Shown here: positions 48,915 to 59,112 of the stretch, one piece after another | How the letters are laid out: every line of letters starts with the position of its first letter | Position numbering within the stretch: the stretch's first letter is position 1 | Assembly (NCBI GenBank): GCA_900323505.1 | Contig: OOIN01000001.1 | Span: forward strand, 2,604,001 to 2,668,000 | Origin: Ustilago trichophora | Lineage: Eukaryota; Basidiomycota; Ustilaginomycetes; Ustilaginales; Ustilaginaceae | Reading direction: 5' to 3' | DNA: 64,000 bases | Made by a program: the position numbers and the translations under genes | Notes under the pieces: model-generated | The model's input: the letters and a program-made list of their open reading frames with translations, nothing else | The model's database searches: none | What the model was told of the DNA's origin: nothing

Positions 48915-50436
48915 ATGTCGAGCGACAAAATCACCTTCTTGACCAACTGGCAGGCAGTGCCCTACCACCTGCCCGTCTATCGCGCCCAATCGCAGGTAAG
49001 AATATCAGCTCCAAGTAGCATTTCCAGCGCGGACGCGTAACGACTTCGAAGTTCCAATGTTGAGTTCCTCTCTTGTTCCACTCGGCCAACAGGGTTACTT
49101 TGCAGACGAAGGCATCAAGGTTGCCATTCTTGAGCCCAACGATCCTAGTGATGTCGTAAGTTGACAGGGTCCCGCATATATGGGGCACAGATCTGCTCCA
49201 TGTCTCATCAGTCAAGATCGCATGCTCATACTCCATCAACTCTGCATGCCAGACCGAGATCATCGGCAGTGGTAAGGCCGACATGGGACTCAAGGCCATG
49301 ATCCATACCCTCGCTGCTAAAGGTATGCGAGGTTACCCCGTCACCTCCATTGGTACCCTCATGGACGAGCCCGCCACTGGCATCATTTACCTCGAGGGTA
49401 GCGGTATCTCTCCCGACTTTCAGAGTCTGCGTGGCAAACGCATCGGCTATGTCGGCGAGTTTGGCAAGATCCAAATCGACGAGTGAGTGCAATCGACCTC
49501 GCGGATTCGTCAACCTCTCAGGAGCGCAACGACTAATTCTGACCTTTCTCAATGTCTTCGCAGACTCACGAGCCACTTTGGTATGAAGCCCGAGGACTAC
49601 ACCGCGGTCCGTGTGGGTATGAATGCCACCGAGGCCATCATCGAGGGCCGCGTCGACGCTGCCATTGGTCTGGAGAATGTTCAGACGGTATGTAGTACTC
49701 CTGGCAGGCAAGTTTTCTCAAGTCTGCCGCACTTGCTGACGGAGACATCTTTTCGCTCCCACAACCTCGGCAGGTCGAGCTCGAAGCTTGGTGCGAACAG
49801 CATGGCCGACCCAAGACCGAGGTCAAGATGCTCAGGATCGACGAGCTGGCCGAGTTGGGCTGCTGCTGCTTCTGTTCCATCCTCTACATCGCTAATGACA
49901 ATTTTATTCGCGAACACCCGGACAAGGTGCGCGCCTTCATGCGTGCAGTCAAGCACGCCGCCGATGACCTTTTCAACCAGCCCCAGCAGGCTTGGGAAGA
50001 CTTTAAGCACTTCAAGAAGAGTATGCAGGGCACAACCAATGCTCGCATCTTTGAGCGATCTCTCGCCTACATGTCGCGAGACTGCGCCAATGGTAAGCAG
50101 ATCCGATACGCCATAAATCGATGAGAAGCACTTCTGACATCCACGAACCTGGGACTTTCCTTGCGATTCACAGTGCCGCGCGACTGGACCAAGGTGACCA
50201 GCTACTGCAAGCGACTCGGCATCATTGATGCCACTTTTGAGCCCAACATGACCAACAGCTTCCTCAGCTGGGAGGCCGACGCTCAGGACAACGTGGACCC
50301 TGACGCCAAGCAGAAGGAGATTGCCCTCTACCAGGCCAATGAGGCGCACAAGCTGCTTGCTTCGGCTACACCGCTTGCGTTGCCCAGCTTTGGTTGTAAG
50401 TGCGCCAAGCCCAGTGCCGTCCAAGTTTCCGCTTAG
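48915..50436 (+). CDS. THI5: THI5/NMT1 pyrimidine precursor (HMP-P) synthase, six exons
   Basis: Exons: 48915-48995, 49093-49155, 49253-49482, 49564-49687, 49774-50092 and 50174-50436. The five introns (81-97 bases) all have GT-AG ends and matching phases, giving 359 residues (yeast ~340). Key residues of the family fall at the same numbers as in yeast: K62 (binds pyridoxal phosphate) and H66 (the histidine that is consumed to build the pyrimidine), in [12 protein letters not shown]. The iron-associated CCCFC motif is at 196-200, and [13 protein letters not shown] and [11 protein letters not shown] are intact. The enzyme makes HMP-P for thiamine from its own His and PLP, a single-turnover reaction. 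The C-terminus has extra Cys (CKCAKP). Such intron density is unusual in this window, where most genes have none or one. Confidence 0.95.
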
Positions 50437-50762
50437 GCCCGCACAGTCGCACAAACGCAGCGCTGTGCGGAAAATTCCACCTTCTGGTTCGCAAGACATG
50501 CGAAGCTCTCGGTCTCACTGTCTTCAGTAAAAGCTACTGATGAATATGAATGATTTGCTGTTGCCCAATCTGCGTGAAATTGCTGGAGAGTGCGCTGCAA
50601 GTCACTTTCGAGCCTTGGTGTTAGGTGGGATTGCTCGGTGGTGGAGGCTGGGCCATGATCAGCAACGAGCACAGACTGAGGAGGCTTCAATACACTTTTT
50701 CATATTGATTGAGTCGATGATGGAAAGCGGTGACTCGAACAATGGTATGGTATGAAACGAGG
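50437..50762. other. Convergent 3' region THI5 / lipase-fold gene
   Basis: 326 bases with no supported gene. Confidence 0.5.
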
Positions 50763-51719
50763 CTATTCTGTGCGATTTTGGGGAAGGTAGCCGTCATTCT
50801 GCAAAGTTGAAACAACAATCTCGACCAGATTGGTCTTGACTAACCACTTTGCCTTGAACATGCTGGTATGGTTCAGGAACCTGGCAAGGGGTTTTGGAAT
50901 CAAATGCCGACGATACTCTATTGGGACAAAGAGTTGCCAAAGAGCATGAACCTCGGCTTCTTTATCGATATGAATGAAAGTGCCACTCCTCGGTTCCGCG
51001 GTATGACACGTGTAGAAACACCTGAACCGCACTTCCTCGTTATGGATCTCGTTCATTCTGGCATTCAGAAGTTCTCTGTCGTCCAGGCAAGTTAGAAAGG
51101 CAAGTGTCGGTGCAAGGTTGGGGGAGTTTTCGTAAGGCTTCCAGCGGTCATATATCCACGGTTGCCACAAGCGCGTCGCGCCGATGAGAGCGGCACGGCC
51201 GGGCTTAACCAGCAGTTCAGCATACAATCTGTGGTGTACATCTTCGTGCAACCCAAAGAACGGTGTATCGAAAGCCATGATACCTCTAATCCTATTTCTT
51301 AGAGCTATAGCCCGGCAGTCGTTCTCGAGTTCCCTGACTTTCTTAAGGACTTCAGCCGCAACAATGCCCCCCATAGAGTGGCAAATAAGAATGATCTGCC
51401 GCTCCTCCGGAATGTCGTACAGATCCTTCATGCAGTTGCGCACTACCTTGTCAAGAGAAATATCTTTTCCGTATGTCTTGTAATAGTCTTGGACAACTTT
51501 GATGTCCATGTTCATATGGCCAGCTCTTCTTTGGATCTCGCTTGTGAGTAGTGTTGGAAATCGTCCAAAAGAGCGTGAGGTGCCTTGCCAGCCGTGAACG
51601 AAGAAAAGTGTTATTGGGACTTGCAAAGGATCGGGTTGGTCTGGTGTGCTGGAGCTCGTGTTATGTCCGGTAGTAGAAGGAGCCGACAATGGAGGCCCGA
51701 CATCTGAAGTTGAGGCCAT
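50763..51719 (-). CDS. Lipase-fold serine hydrolase (DUF676/SERAC1-like)
   Basis: The start is set at the ATG at 51719 (318 residues), 109 bases downstream of a minus-strand TATATAA; the frame is open to 51815 without an earlier ATG. It has a Ser/Pro-rich N-terminus, then ITLFFVHGWQGTSRSFGRFP (HG oxyanion motif) and the nucleophile elbow ICHSMGGIVAAEVL with S115. AFDTPFFGLHEDVHH is the strand-loop typical of the DUF676/SERAC1/PGAP1-like lipase group (D/HTPxxG). The acid is probably in the LTCLDDREL region; the catalytic His may be in FYTCHTAEP or FIHIDKEAE. A phospholipid or lipid-remodelling role is inferred; no signal peptide or membrane helix is seen. Confidence 0.78.
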   Translation of the reverse strand: MASTSDVGPPLSAPSTTGHNTSSSTPDQPDPLQVPITLFFVHGWQGTSRSFGRFPTLLTSEIQRRAGHMNMDIKVVQDYYKTYGKDISLDKVVRNCMKDLYDIPEERQIILICHSMGGIVAAEVLKKVRELENDCRAIALRNRIRGIMAFDTPFFGLHEDVHHRLYAELLVKPGRAALIGATRLWQPWIYDRWKPYENSPNLAPTLAFLTCLDDRELLNARMNEIHNEEVRFRCFYTCHTAEPRSGTFIHIDKEAEVHALWQLFVPIEYRRHLIPKPLARFLNHTSMFKAKWLVKTNLVEIVVSTLQNDGYLPQNRTE

Positions 51720-51827
51720 GCCTGAATCAACAGCGCCGAAACGAGAAGGGGTGTGAGTGGGAGTAGACCGAGGTGAGGCAAGGCGAGGATGGATGATGAT
51801 GACTGAATATGCCAAAAGTTGCCTTGG

Positions 51828-51834
51828 TTATATA
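51828..51834 (-). promoter_or_regulatory. TATA box of the lipase-fold gene
   Basis: Read on the minus strand, TATATAA lies 109 bases before the ATG at 51719. It supports that start over any codon further upstream. Confidence 0.55.
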
Positions 51835-51877
51835 CCTTCTCTGGGAGCTGATTGACAAGCACGAGTGAGAACATCGG

Positions 51878-52085
51878 CATAAGCGTATTATTGGGATCTT
51901 GACGATCCTTAGCTGGAAAGGTCAGACACGGCTGCAGAAAGCAAAAGTTGGACATCTGAAGAAGATGGCGAGAGATTTTGCAGAAAGGCTTTCGGAGAAT
52001 CATACGATGTAGGCTCGGGAAGAAGGTAAGGCCTCATATTGAAGTAATCATGGACTTTGTCGCGGCGGGAAAGGGTCAAAGTTAA
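51878..52085. repeat. Direct repeat, copy A
   Basis: This segment of about 208 bases, beginning CATAAGCGTATTATTGGGAT, is matched by 52287-52500 in the same orientation at roughly 85% identity by eye, with small indels (a GCAGAAAG duplication in copy B, for example). Each copy is preceded by the 19-mer ATTGACAAGCACGAGTGAG, at 51851 and 52085. Copy A lies in the promoter of the lipase-fold gene. Confidence 0.85.
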
Positions 52086-52286
52086 TTGACAAGCACGAGT
52101 GAGCTGCGATGGGCAGGCAGAAAGCTTCAAAGTGGGAAACAGTGCTATCTGCGAAGCAACCACCGCCGTTCGACCATGTCAGAACTTGCGCATACCAAGA
52201 CTGTGACAGCATTCGAAGTAGCGACTGCTTGCGAATATTTGCGCGGCCTTGCTCTGTGCCAATTGGCGGACCTTGTCAAATATTGC

Positions 52287-52500
52287 CATAAGCGTGTTGT
52301 TGGGATCTTGACGATCCTTAGCTGGAAGGGTCAGGCACTGCTGTAGAAAGCAGAAGTTGGGCGTCTGAAGAAGATGGTGAGAGATTTTGCAGAAAGGCGC
52401 AGAAAGGCTATCAGAGAATCATACGAGGGCTCGGAAAGAAGGTAAGGCCTCATATTGAAATAATCACCCAGTTTGTAGCGGCGGGTAAGGGACAAGTTAA
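52287..52500. repeat. Direct repeat, copy B
   Basis: The second copy of the ~210-base repeat. Between its leading 19-mer (52085-52103) and its body lie 183 bases that are replaced by only 8 bases in copy A, so either copy B gained or copy A lost that segment after duplication. Confidence 0.85.
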
Positions 52501-53899
52501 CTTTGACGAAAGCAGTCTTGAGATGGGCGTTCTGAAGGCTGGTGATCAAACATGCAAGATACCGTCAAAGCAGGGCACAGGAGGAGATCGCTTGTTTTTG
52601 TACAACTCTCACGTATGTATATCATCATCGCCATATCGGTGGGAAGCAAAAGCCGTTCGTGACTGACAGCTTCCCGCTTTCCCCGTTCGATGAGTGCTGC
52701 CGACAAACGATAAAGAGCAGCCTCGTTTTGAGAGCTGCACACACAGCAGCGGCAGTATATTTCGGGGAGCAAAGCGGGCTAGGCCACATTTGTCAATACC
52801 CATCAATGGAGATCTCGTGAATGTAAACAGCAAGTGCTCGTTTTGCAGTCGCTCAATTGCATTGAGATGCTCCAGCCTTGTAATGACAGCTCAAACAAAT
52901 TCTGGACAGCCCTTAGAAGCTAGGCCTTGAAGAGCGGACAGTGTTGAACCACACGAGATCCCCGGACAGGGCCATCGTGCGGGTCTGATCTTGCCGGGAC
53001 ATCTCTGTGACAGCGGGAGATGTTCTTGCCTTTCACAAACAAGACGGTTGCCAGAACCTGTCTGCTTTGTTGCGGTGCAGCAAAAGATTTGCGACTGTGT
53101 TGCGCAGGAGGTAAACATCTCGTTGTGTGCGGTCTCACCAACGGGCCAAGTGGTCAGCATAAGGTTTCAAGGGGCTTCTCAAGAACGACACCCCAACCTC
53201 GGAGATCTCAAATGGCAAGACAAGCCGCCACTGAGCAATTGAGGGCTCAGACAGGTAAGGCCGAGTTCTCCGGGAGCAGGAAAGAAGCGCAAGAACCGCT
53301 AAATTGCGGCAAAAGAAGCAAAACGAAGCAGTGTTTCGGAAATGCGACGCAGACTCCGCTGCATCGTGAGTGGTCGATGGCGCTAAAAAATAGCCGAACA
53401 CCCCGCAATCGCCTCGCTCGTCGTCACAGCACAGGTGCCAAGCTCTTGGTACAGCTCGCCGTCTGTTTGTACAGTACTGTAGATGTCTTGTCCTTGACGC
53501 GGATGTGAGAATCCCGTAGTCATTGCAGGGTTTTCCGAATCAGGAAGTTGCTCTGCAAGTTGCTGTCGGTGCAAAGAGCGTCACAAGACATTCGCATAAA
53601 GCGTCCTGCAACATAGTTCCTGACCGACAATAAAGAGATGTGGGGAGGATCGTCATGGTAAATCAAAGGTACAGTCAAGACCGTTGGATGCTTTTCCTCG
53701 CTTAGAACACCTTTTTCTGCCACTTTTCCGTCGGCGCATAGCAGAGATTCCCGAACGCCTTTGTCGCAGTTGAGAAAGCCTCAGTGAAGTCCAAGATGAC
53801 CAAGATGACCGAGCCAAGCTAGCTTGCATGACATCTCGACGTTTGCATGGGGGTGCTCGTAGCGGTACAGACGTGGCCGTTGTAGCACGAAAGGAACGC

Positions 53900-53907
53900 A
53901 TAAATAG
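53900..53907 (+). promoter_or_regulatory. TATA-like box of the GH43 gene
   Basis: ATAAATAG lies 124 bases upstream of the ATG at 54031. Confidence 0.4.
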
Positions 53908-54030
53908 AACCCCGCATTCTTCGCTGTCTACCGAATTCATCATCCCATCCATCGACTGCAGCATTGCCTTCTCCCCCCTCAACAAGAACAAACTTGGCTC
54001 TTATCCAACAACGCCTCTGGTCTTCACGCG

Positions 54031-55140
54031 ATGCGTCCTTCCTTTGCTCGTTTCTCCACCGTGGCGATCGCCGTGGCAGGTACTACATGTGCGCTAGCGC
54101 TTCCTACCACCAATTCCGATGTGGCCGTAGTGCAGCGAGCCGATGATACGGCGGCAGGCTTCCTGTCAGCCACATTCCTCGGTGACGTACCCCACGTTTA
54201 TCTGAAGTACTCGACAGCCGCTGCACCGGTCACCTTCAGCGCCGTCCAAGGTTCGCAGGGCGTTCTTGTTCCCACGGTTGGCACGGGGGGTGCACGCGAC
54301 CCATATATCTTCCACAACCAGGTCAATGGCAAGGTACGTTTTTGAACCGCACCTCGGAATCATGTCTTTGTTCGTCGTTTTGCTAAGCTATCACCTTGCT
54401 TCACCCATGTCGATACACAGTACTACATCTTGGCAACTGATCTGGACATTGGCAAGACCAACTGGGGGGATGCCCAGTCTCACGGCTCGCGCAGCATTAT
54501 TGTCTGGGAGTCGACTGATGGCGTCAACTGGACCAACGAGAGGCTTGTTCAGCTGATGGATGAGACTGCCGGCTATGTGTGGGCACCCTCTGCCACTTGG
54601 GACGCAGCGGCCAATGCCTACGCTGTGTTCTGGTCGTCGCAGACCTATGCTGCCTCGGACACTGACCACACTGGTGCTGCCGAGGGACCTTTCGTGTACT
54701 ACTCGTACACGACGGACATGGTCAACTTTACCAGCCCGCAACGATGGGAGAGCGCCAACTTTGGGGCCAAGGTGATTGATCAGGAGGTGCTCGACCTGGG
54801 CAACGGCAACTTGTACCGATGGTATTCGGATGTTTCTGGAGGCACGGGTGTGGTGATGGACAAGACGACGAGTGGATTGTTTGGAACGTGGGAGCGAGTC
54901 GGTAAGCCGGTCAACGTGGTGTGGGAAGGACCTGCTATCCAGCGAGACATTCTCAACCCTTCCAAGTTCTACCTCTGGGAAGACAACTACGGTGGAGCCG
55001 GCTACTCGTGCTTCCAGACGGAAGACCTAAGCGCGATTCCATTTGCTGACTGTGACCCAGCGCTGACGCCCGGTGGTATGCGACACGGTGCCGTGGTTCA
55101 GGTGCCTGCTACTGTTCTCGCTGCGCTGGAATCGGCCTGA
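54031..55140 (+). CDS. Secreted GH43-type glycoside hydrolase (two exons)
   Basis: Exon 1 (54031-54333) and exon 2 (54421-55140) flank an 87-base intron with donor GTACGT and acceptor CACAG in phase 0, giving 340 residues. A signal peptide is clear (FARFSTVAIAVAGTTCALALP). The five-bladed propeller signatures fit family 43: GGARDPYIFHNQVNGKYYI (D of the catalytic base region), WAPSATWDAAANAYAVFWSS (the W-A-P blade) and VIDQEVLDLGNG (general-acid Glu candidate). Family 43 enzymes release arabinose or xylose from hemicellulose; the exact specificity is not readable. It is probably secreted for plant cell-wall breakdown. Confidence 0.82.
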
Positions 55141-55601
55141 TGGTCTTATCATCTGCTGTTTTGCCACCTTTTTGCACTTTCTACTTCAGTTGCTGCTCGA
55201 AATGGACATGCCGTGTTTCAAAAGTGTGCGTGCGTATCTGTCAAGCTCCACATCGAGGCTGTAGTTGATCTCCAAATTGTCGGTCAATTTGTGAAGCCTC
55301 AAGCTGCGGGCTGAACGAGCCAGTAGACTGCGATGCACAAGAGCAGTGGGTGTTTAATGTCAGAGTGAAGCTCATGATCAAAGTCTGAAGCCGTTGGAAT
55401 GTGTCACACCATTTTCGGCACTCGGACAAATGGCTTGGGTGGTGTGGAAGAAGGAAAAAAAGAACAGACGCGTCTCCTCCTCCCAGTTGGCAGCGAGACC
55501 AACACTCAAAGTGACAGTCCTGAACGCTCACCATACACTCTTCATTAACCTCACCTTTACCTTTCACACACAAACCACACAGGTCCTCGCTGCATGAAAA
55601 C
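55141..55601. other. Intergenic region GH43 / KAP114
   Basis: 461 bases with no supported gene or repeat; it holds the KAP114 promoter. Confidence 0.5.
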
Positions 55602-58600
55602 ATGGAGCAGCAGCAGCTAGCATCCTGCCTCCAGGAAACCTTGTCTCCACACTCTGCGATCAGGACTCAAGCCGAGTCGCAGCTTGAATCGTTTCGATCC
55701 CCCGAACATGACCCTCAAGGTCAGGCCGGTCTTGGCTTTGTCAAGCTGTTGCTTGACTCGACTGCACCCATCCACATTCGTCAGGCGGCCGCCCTTGCCC
55801 TTCGCAAATACATCACAGCACGATGGTCGCCCTACTTTGATGGATTCGTTGGAGCTGCCGTCGACGTCGCTGTCAAGCACCAGATTCGTCAAGCTTTGCT
55901 TGGTGGCCTCGCAGATCCAGTCCGAAAGATCCGCTTAACCACCTCCTATGCCATCTCCACTATCGCAGGTCCTGACTATCCCGACGAATACCCAGACCTG
56001 CTGCCCTACATTCAGCATCTTCTCCAACACGGAGAGCCAAACGGCTTGCACGGTGCCATGGCGCTCGTTTCCGAGTTCGTTCGAGTCGAGATGGACGAAA
56101 TCCAGCTGATGCAAGTAGCAAAAGAGATCTTACCGGCCCTCGAGCAAGTGTTAGCGCAAGAGGAACGACACAGTGCATGTATTCGAGCTAGATGCGTGCT
56201 TGTCTTCCGCCAATGCCTCACCACCCTCTTCATGGTCAAGGAGACGTATCCGGATGTCGTCAAGCAGGCTTCGCAGACCATGCTTCCACGCTGGCTCGCC
56301 ATGATGCAAACGCTCCTCGTACGTGATGCCGCGCAGCAGCTTGGCGCCGACTTGCACCAAGGCTGGGCAACCCTCGCTCTACGCAACGAGATCTTCAAAA
56401 CACTCAAAGTCGCCGCCATGTTTCGCGCACAGTTCAAATCTCATCTACAGTCTTTCATCCAGTCGTCCCTAGCCAACCTTGTCTCGCTTTTGCCTGCATT
56501 CCGCCAGCTCTACCTCTCCAACAACTCCGATCTAAGCGCACCTCCATCTGAAGAGGGCGACGATGACGTTGCCTGCGACATTCCTTCGTTGGCTTGCTCC
56601 ATTCTCGACTTTATCAACGAAGCCTCCAGAGGTGACCGATGTCGCGATCTCTTTGTCAGCGGCGGTACCGGTGGCAAGGGCCAGGAAACCGAGGTGCTGC
56701 AGCAGCTCATCCGTCTACTGCTCGTCTACATCGACATGACCGTTGATGACGAGGACAACTGGGCCACCGACGCCAACGCCTTTATTGCGGATGAGGATGA
56801 CGAAACCCTTGCCTACAGCCTACGAATCGCCGCTGCCGATCTCCTCGGTATGCTCATCGAGGACTTCCCCATCCCAGCGCTTCGATCGATTGGACAACAA
56901 TTCCACCAGCTCATCCAGCAGGCGAACGCAGACAGGGCCAAAGGCGATCCGGACTGGTGGAAGGTGCACGAGGGCGTCTTGACAGCTGTAGGAAACAACG
57001 CAGATGCTATCAGCGACATCGTCGAGACGCAGTCGGAAGCCAAACAGGCCCTCGACCTCGAGTCCATCTTTGCCACCATCGTTCTGCCCAACGTCGGCAA
57101 TGACGCTCCTCCATTCTTGCAAGGCCGTGGCTTCGTTTTCGCATCTCAGTTCGCTACTTCGCTCCCCGAGGAGCTCGCTGTTCAGTTCCTAGATGCAGCA
57201 GTCAACGCTATCGAGGCCGACACTGCCTCGCTACCAGTCAAGATTTCGGCCGTGCGCACTGTCAAGAACTTCTACCGTCATTTGCCTTCCGACGTCGTGG
57301 GTCCATTCGCACCACGAATCGTGCAAAAGCTAGGGCCGTTGCTCACACAAGTTTCCGAAGACACGCTCATTCTCATCATCGAGACGGTGCAAGCTGTCGT
57401 GGTGGAGGAGACGGAGAGCGGCGAGGCGACCACCACAGCGCTTGTGGAGCCGGCCATTATCGGTGAGATTGTTCGCGCAGCACTCCAAGTATGGGCACCC
57501 AATGCTAGGGATATCATCCTGCTTTCAGTGGTTTCGGACCTGCTCGAATCGCTGGCTGGCTCTAAGCAGCCTGGCGTACCGCAAGTCATCGTTCAGCAGA
57601 GTCTGCCTTTCTTGGCAGCGGCTATCGGATCGAGCTTGCCGGATCAGGCAGAATCGTCCACGGATGGAGAGCCCTCTGCTATCGCAGAGACCGCTGTAGA
57701 GCTTGCCAAAAGCGTCCTCGATGGCGCAAACCTCACAGCCCTTCGCGGTGCTGTCAGTGTGCTTTGCCCGAACCTGTTCAAGCTTCTCTCAACCAGCGAA
57801 GACCGTGATGTGCTACAGAACGGCATTGAGTGCTTGGCGGTGCTTGTCAAGAAGTGTACACACGAGCTTGTGGACTGGAAGGACCCCAAGACACAAATGT
57901 CATCGGTCGACCTGATGCTACAGATCATTGCCAAGTTGCTGGTACCCACCAACGACTCTGAGAGCGGAGGTCTTGCTGTGGGTGATCTTGTCGTAGCGCT
58001 TCTTAGAAAGGCTGGCGACCGTATTGCGCACGTGCTGCCTGAACTACTCAATGCCATGGTGCAGCGCCTTGCCACAGCACAGACGGCAACTTTCACACAG
58101 TCGCTCATTGTTCCCGTTGCATATCTCATGCATAACAATGACGAGCAGGCTAAGCAGATCATGGACCTCCTCGAATCCATTCAGATTGCGCCACCGGTAG
58201 ACAACGCGACAGCAGAGAGCGGTAATGGGCTCGAAGTCTTGTGCAAGAAGTGGGTTGACAACGTCGAGACATTCCAGGGCTTTTGGTCGCAAAGGGTCAG
58301 TGCGCTGGCTCTGGCCAAGATGCTTGACAGCCGACGACCCTTCCTGACCTCTACCAATGTGCGCGGCGACATTCTTCCCGACAACTCTGGCATCATTCGA
58401 ACACGCTCACGCGCCAAGACCATGCCGCATCAATTTAGCAGCGTACCCATGTTTGCCAAGATCGTCAAAGTGCTCCTCAAGGAGTGGAGCTCTGCGTCCC
58501 GAGCCGGTGCTGTTGGTGCCGGTGGGAACAGGGAGGATGGGACCCGCACACCCGAGACTGACGACGAAGATGGCGAATGGGATGATGAGTACGAGCCCCG

Positions 58601-58949
58601 TGCTGGAGGGCAAGACGACTTCGCCTTCCTCTCGGACATGCTTGGACCCGGCGGCTTGGATGCGCTTCAAAATGACGACGACTTTGATCTCGAGGACGAT
58701 GAAGATCTCAAATCCGATCCCGTATACAACTTGGATCTCAAGGTAAGTCTAGTTTCGCTGTCCATATTCAGCGGTTCAAGTGACCACCGATTTGCTAATA
58801 TGTGCCCCATTCTCCCATCCCTACAACAGAGTTGGCTGTCTCAGTATCTGCAGCATTTGGCGCAGGCGGCCGGTCGAGCCTCGTTCGAGTCTCACCTCTC
58901 GCCGCATCTTAACGCCGAGGAAGTCTCGATGCTCAACACGATCCTCTAA
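55602..58949 (+). CDS. KAP114: Importin-9/KAP114-type karyopherin (two exons)
   Basis: The ATG at 55602 (AACATGG). Exon 1 is 55602-58742 and exon 2 is 58830-58949; the protein is 1086 residues. The 87-base intron (donor GTAAGT, acceptor CAACAG) is a multiple of three with no stop, so the unspliced frame also reads through (1115 residues); splicing restores the conserved end NLDLKSWLSQYLQHLAQ. The N-terminal importin-beta domain carries HIRQAAALALRKYITARW (about 55-73), followed by HEAT repeats throughout. An acidic loop (DDEDGEWDDEYEPR, about 985-1000) near the C-terminus is the family's cargo-binding feature. Kap114/IPO9 imports TBP and core histones H2A-H2B. Divergent promoters are not shared; it converges on the peptidase gene. 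Confidence 0.93.
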   Translation: MEQQQLASCLQETLSPHSAIRTQAESQLESFRSPEHDPQGQAGLGFVKLLLDSTAPIHIRQAAALALRKYITARWSPYFDGFVGAAVDVAVKHQIRQALLGGLADPVRKIRLTTSYAISTIAGPDYPDEYPDLLPYIQHLLQHGEPNGLHGAMALVSEFVRVEMDEIQLMQVAKEILPALEQVLAQEERHSACIRARCVLVFRQCLTTLFMVKETYPDVVKQASQTMLPRWLAMMQTLLVRDAAQQLGADLHQGWATLALRNEIFKTLKVAAMFRAQFKSHLQSFIQSSLANLVSLLPAFRQLYLSNNSDLSAPPSEEGDDDVACDIPSLACSILDFINEASRGDRCRDLFVSGGTGGKGQETEVLQQLIRLLLVYIDMTVDDEDNWATDANAFIADEDDETLAYSLRIAAADLLGMLIEDFPIPALRSIGQQFHQLIQQANADRAKGDPDWWKVHEGVLTAVGNNADAISDIVETQSEAKQALDLESIFATIVLPNVGNDAPPFLQGRGFVFASQFATSLPEELAVQFLDAAVNAIEADTASLPVKISAVRTVKNFYRHLPSDVVGPFAPRIVQKLGPLLTQVSEDTLILIIETVQAVVVEETESGEATTTALVEPAIIGEIVRAALQVWAPNARDIILLSVVSDLLESLAGSKQPGVPQVIVQQSLPFLAAAIGSSLPDQAESSTDGEPSAIAETAVELAKSVLDGANLTALRGAVSVLCPNLFKLLSTSEDRDVLQNGIECLAVLVKKCTHELVDWKDPKTQMSSVDLMLQIIAKLLVPTNDSESGGLAVGDLVVALLRKAGDRIAHVLPELLNAMVQRLATAQTATFTQSLIVPVAYLMHNNDEQAKQIMDLLESIQIAPPVDNATAESGNGLEVLCKKWVDNVETFQGFWSQRVSALALAKMLDSRRPFLTSTNVRGDILPDNSGIIRTRSRAKTMPHQFSSVPMFAKIVKVLLKEWSSASRAGAVGAGGNREDGTRTPETDDEDGEWDDEYEPRAGGQDDFAFLSDMLGPGGLDALQNDDDFDLEDDEDLKSDPVYNLDLKVSLVSLSIFSGSSDHRFANMCPILPSLQQSWLSQYLQHLAQAAGRASFESHLSPHLNAEEVSMLNTIL

Positions 58950-59112
58950 TGATTTGATTTTTGTTGTGAGCTTCCATCATCCTTCAACTCAATACACCGA
59001 TGCCACCTGCACTTACGCCACTGAACTGTAACACACATACGGCACATAACGCATCATTCAGTTGTGACGCGCTTGCTTTTCGTTTGTTTGACTGTTTAAA
59101 GATGCGAACGGC

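Larger units (their letters stand above)
51720..54030. other. 2.3-kb divergent intergenic region with a segmental duplication
   Basis: It contains the TATA box of the lipase gene, a ~210-base direct repeat (51878-52085 and 52287-52500), the palindrome TACAGTACTGTA (53470-53481) and a TATA-like box of the GH43 gene. Short frames exist but none shows a domain; the sequence may include remains of an old insertion. Confidence 0.55.
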
